Assembly (NCBI GenBank): GCA_016789845.1 | Contig: JAEUQA010000086.1 | Coordinates: 1 to 64,000, forward strand | Reading direction: 5' to 3' | From: Chromatiales bacterium | GTDB taxonomy: Bacteria > Pseudomonadota > Gammaproteobacteria > Steroidobacterales > GCA-2729495 | Length of the DNA: 64,000 nucleotides | Shown here: piece after piece, positions 61,714 to 64,000 of the stretch | How the letters are laid out: every line of letters starts with the position of its first letter | Numbering within the stretch: the first letter of the stretch is position 1 | Translations under genes and position numbers: made by a program | Notes under the pieces: generated by a model | The model's input: the letters and a program-made list of their open reading frames with translations, nothing else | Told to the model about the DNA's origin: nothing | Databases searched by the model: none

Positions 61714-63096
61714 TCAGGGTTCGGAATCGGCGGCGAGGCGCGCCAGGCGGGCGGCGTCCCCGGTGTACGCCTCCGGCGTCAGCCCGAGGAGCCGCTCCCG
61801 TTCTGCAGCGGGCAGGTCAACGGTGCGGAGGAATGCCGCGAGCGACTCCCGGCTGATGGCCGAGCCGCGGGTGAGTTCCTTCAGGCGTTCGTAGGCATCG
61901 GCATGGCCGTGGCGCCGCATGACGGTCTGGACGGCCTCGCCGAGCACCTCCCAGGAGTTCTGCAGCTCGAGTCGCATGCGGGGCGCATCGGCTTCCAGCT
62001 TGCGGAGACCCGTGAGCAGGGACTGGATGGCAAGGGTGCTGTGGCCGATCGCCACACCCAGGTTGCGCAGGACCGTCGAGTCGCTGAGGTCCCGCTGCCA
62101 CCGGGAGACGGGGAGTTTCTCTGCAAAATGATTCAGGAGCGCATTGGCGATGCCGAGATTGCCTTCCGCGTTCTCGAAGTCGATGGGATTCACCTTGTGG
62201 GGCATGGTCGACGAGCCCACTTCCGTGTCGACTTTTCGCTGCCGGAAATAACCGATCGAAATGTAACCCCACAGGTCGCGTGCAAGATCGAGGAGGATCA
62301 CATTGCACCGGATCAGGCAGTGGCAATACTCGGCGATCCAGTCGTGTGGTTCGATCTGTGTCGTGTACGGATTCCAGACCAGCCCGAGAGACTCGATGAA
62401 GCGGCGCGATACTCCGGGCCAGTCAACGCCTGGATAGGCGGCGCGATGTGCGTTGAAGTTGCCAACGGCGCCATTCATCTTCGCCAGGGGCTCCACCGCA
62501 CGAAGCTGCTGGAGCTGGCGCTTCAGGCGCCAGGCGCTGTTGGCCAGTTCCTTGCCCATGGTCGTGGGGCTCGCCGGCTGGCCGTGAGTGCGGGCCAGCA
62601 TGGGAACCTCGGCGAGGCCCCGTGCCATGGCATCGAGCACAGCCACGACCTGGCGCAGTTGCGGAAGCAGCAGGTCGTCCCGCCCGTGCCGGAGCATCAG
62701 GGCGTAGGCAATGTTGTTGATGTCCTCCGACGTGCAGGCGAAGTGCAGAAAGGGTCTGATGCGGCTGAGATCGGCGCCATGCACGAGGCGGTCTGCAATC
62801 AGGTATTCGACGGCCTTGACGTCGTGATTGGTCCGTCGCTCGATGTCCTTGACCTGCCGCGCGTCGTCGGGCCCGAAGCGCTCGGCGAGGGCGCTCAGGA
62901 CGTCGTTGACGACGGGGGACAGCGGCCCCAGCCCGTCCACCCCCGGCTCCTGGGCCAGGAACTGGACCCAGCGCACCTCCGCCAGAACGCGGAAACGGAC
63001 CAGGCCGTACTCGCTGAAGATGTTCCGGAGGGGGTCCGTCTTCGCAGCGTACCGCCCGTCGAGCGGGGAAATTGCGGTCAGAGGATCGCGGTCCAT
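61714..63096 (-). CDS. purB: Adenylosuccinate lyase
   Basis: A 460-residue lyase of the fumarase/aspartase superfamily, cleaving SAICAR and adenylosuccinate in purine synthesis. The signature SSTMPHKVNPIDFENAEGN and the N-terminal LTAISPLDGRYAAK match the E. coli-type enzyme, and the catalytic His lies in RTHGQPASPT. It begins 117 bases from the divergent fumC, another member of the same superfamily. Confidence 0.97.
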   Translation of the reverse strand: MDRDPLTAISPLDGRYAAKTDPLRNIFSEYGLVRFRVLAEVRWVQFLAQEPGVDGLGPLSPVVNDVLSALAERFGPDDARQVKDIERRTNHDVKAVEYLIADRLVHGADLSRIRPFLHFACTSEDINNIAYALMLRHGRDDLLLPQLRQVVAVLDAMARGLAEVPMLARTHGQPASPTTMGKELANSAWRLKRQLQQLRAVEPLAKMNGAVGNFNAHRAAYPGVDWPGVSRRFIESLGLVWNPYTTQIEPHDWIAEYCHCLIRCNVILLDLARDLWGYISIGYFRQRKVDTEVGSSTMPHKVNPIDFENAEGNLGIANALLNHFAEKLPVSRWQRDLSDSTVLRNLGVAIGHSTLAIQSLLTGLRKLEADAPRMRLELQNSWEVLGEAVQTVMRRHGHADAYERLKELTRGSAISRESLAAFLRTVDLPAAERERLLGLTPEAYTGDAARLARLAADSEP

Positions 63097-63117
63097 GTCC
63101 GTTGCGAGGAAAAACCC

Positions 63118-63123
63118 TATAAT
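63118..63123 (+). promoter_or_regulatory. Possible -10 box upstream of fumC
   Basis: An exact TATAAT lies in the 117-base purB-fumC gap, in a locally AT-rich patch. No good -35 hexamer is found 16-18 bases before it, so the assignment is tentative. The leader to the fumC ATG would be about 85 bases. Confidence 0.4.
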
Positions 63124-63213
63124 TCAGCCCCGAAATCATACACCAACAAGGAAGGTCGTCGCGGGCTAAAGCAGCGCCGCGGCTGGCCCCCGGCACGGAG
63201 CAGGAGAGTCTCG

Positions 63214-64000
63214 ATGGCTAACAAGGGTTATCGCGTCGAACGCGACAGCATGGGCGAGTTGCGGGTGCCGGAGCAGGCGCTCTGGGGTGCACAGACCCAG
63301 CGCGCGGTGGACAACTTCCCGATCAGTGGCCTGCCGATGCCACGGGGCTTCATACGCGCCCTGGGCCTCATCAAGTGGGCTGCGGCGGGGGCGAACGCGG
63401 AACTCGGCCTGCTCAAGAGTGGCAAGGCGATGGCGATCCAGGCCGCGGCGCTGGAAGTCGCGGCTGGCAAGCACGATGCGCAGTTCCCGATCGACGTCTT
63501 CCAGACGGGATCCGGGACCAGCTCCAACATGAATGCCAACGAGGTCATTGCACGCCTCGCGACGAAGCGCCCCGGCTCCGAGGTCCATCCCAACGATGAC
63601 GTGAACATGGGCCAGAGCAGCAATGACGTCATTCCGACGGCGATCCATGTGAGTGCCGCCCTCGAGGTTTCCGAGGCACTCCTGCCGGCGCTCGCCCACC
63701 TTCGGCTGGTGATTGAAAAGAAGGCCAAGGAGACCGATGACGTCGTGAAGACCGGCCGCACGCATCTCATGGACGCGATGCCGGTGCGCCTCGGCCAGGA
63801 GCTGGGGGGCTGGGCCCAGCAGATTGCCAACGCCGAGGCACGGCTCCAGGACTGCCTGCCGCGGCTCACGCGGCTTGCCCAGGGTGGAACGGCGGTGGGC
63901 ACCGGCATCAACGCGCACCCGAAGTTCGGCAAGAAAGTCGCGGTCCTGCTCGGCGAGCACACCGGCGTCAAGTTCGACGTCTCGCGCAATCTCTTCGAGT
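63214..64000 (+). CDS. fumC: Fumarate hydratase class II, 5' part
   Basis: The first 262 residues of a class II fumarase, cut by the window end. It converts fumarate to malate in the TCA cycle. Visible signatures are GAQTQRAVDNF, QTGSGTSSNMNANEV, NDDVNMGQSSNDV and the catalytic His in GRTHLMDAMP. The GSSxMPxK loop lies beyond the end. The ATG is preceded by GGAGCAGGAG. Class II enzymes lack the Fe-S cluster. Confidence 0.95.
   Translation, partial: MANKGYRVERDSMGELRVPEQALWGAQTQRAVDNFPISGLPMPRGFIRALGLIKWAAAGANAELGLLKSGKAMAIQAAALEVAAGKHDAQFPIDVFQTGSGTSSNMNANEVIARLATKRPGSEVHPNDDVNMGQSSNDVIPTAIHVSAALEVSEALLPALAHLRLVIEKKAKETDDVVKTGRTHLMDAMPVRLGQELGGWAQQIANAEARLQDCLPRLTRLAQGGTAVGTGINAHPKFGKKVAVLLGEHTGVKFDVSRNLFE

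Overview
The window is high-GC chromosomal DNA from a gammaproteobacterium, probably near the Xanthomonadales/Steroidobacterales/Nevskiales or a related uncultured lineage. Support comes from a divergent ilvY-ilvC pair, DarP (YjgA), GluQ tRNA-Asp synthetase, a YheS-type ABC-F protein, a fused aspartokinase-homoserine dehydrogenase (ThrA), a yqjD/yqjE/yqjK-like trio, an mnmA-nudix-purB block, and REP-like palindromes of the GTAGGAGCG type known from Pseudomonas and Xanthomonas. No prophage, insertion sequence, CRISPR array, rRNA or tRNA gene was seen.

Layout. 1-5.8 kb: a minus-strand operon (Tat-exported amidohydrolase, cytochrome c, MFS transporter, DUF2721 protein) diverges from a nitrilase-family gene, with a palindromic operator candidate between them; a 2OG-Fe(II) oxygenase follows. 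5.9-10.9 kb: yheS, two small membrane proteins and a stand-alone elongation factor G. 10.9-14.7 kb: a second catabolic-looking operon (UbiD decarboxylase, nitrilase homologue lacking its catalytic cysteine, MFS transporter). 14.8-31.4 kb: a surface/secretome region holding a cohesin-like GlyGly-CTERM protein, ilvY-ilvC, an S9 peptidase, a thioredoxin-like protein, an esterase lipoprotein, an Fe-S photolyase, a gene remnant, two convergent genes sharing a TSP3-dockerin module (di-haem beta-propeller and subtilase-like protein), and a VPLPA-CTERM protein. 31.4-45.9 kb: darP, an ABC-2 exporter, a SET protein, an epoxide-hydrolase-like protein, gluQ, an ABC transporter, a GlyGly-CTERM subtilisin, yqjDEK, an MFS exporter and an epimerase. 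44.9-51.3 kb: a CTP-dependent riboflavin kinase-HAD fusion facing a minus-strand run of HNH protein, P-loop protein, methyltransferase, CoA-transferase and a second UbiD. 51.4-64 kb: housekeeping genes thrA-thrC-NERD, tatD-acnA, mnmA, nudix, a DUF7931-like gene, purB, and fumC cut by the window end.

Working together: thrA/thrC and ilvC serve amino-acid synthesis, acnA and fumC the TCA cycle, and purB purine synthesis. The two UbiD genes need prenylated FMN, and one abuts the flavin-kinase fusion. The surface region combines three kinds of C-terminal sorting or docking signal (GlyGly-CTERM, VPLPA-CTERM, dockerin). The strongest oddities are the riboflavin kinase-HAD fusion, the nitrilase pseudoenzyme, the possible cohesin-dockerin pairing with its perfect 49-nt inverted repeat, and an HNH protein with a Cys in place of its first His.
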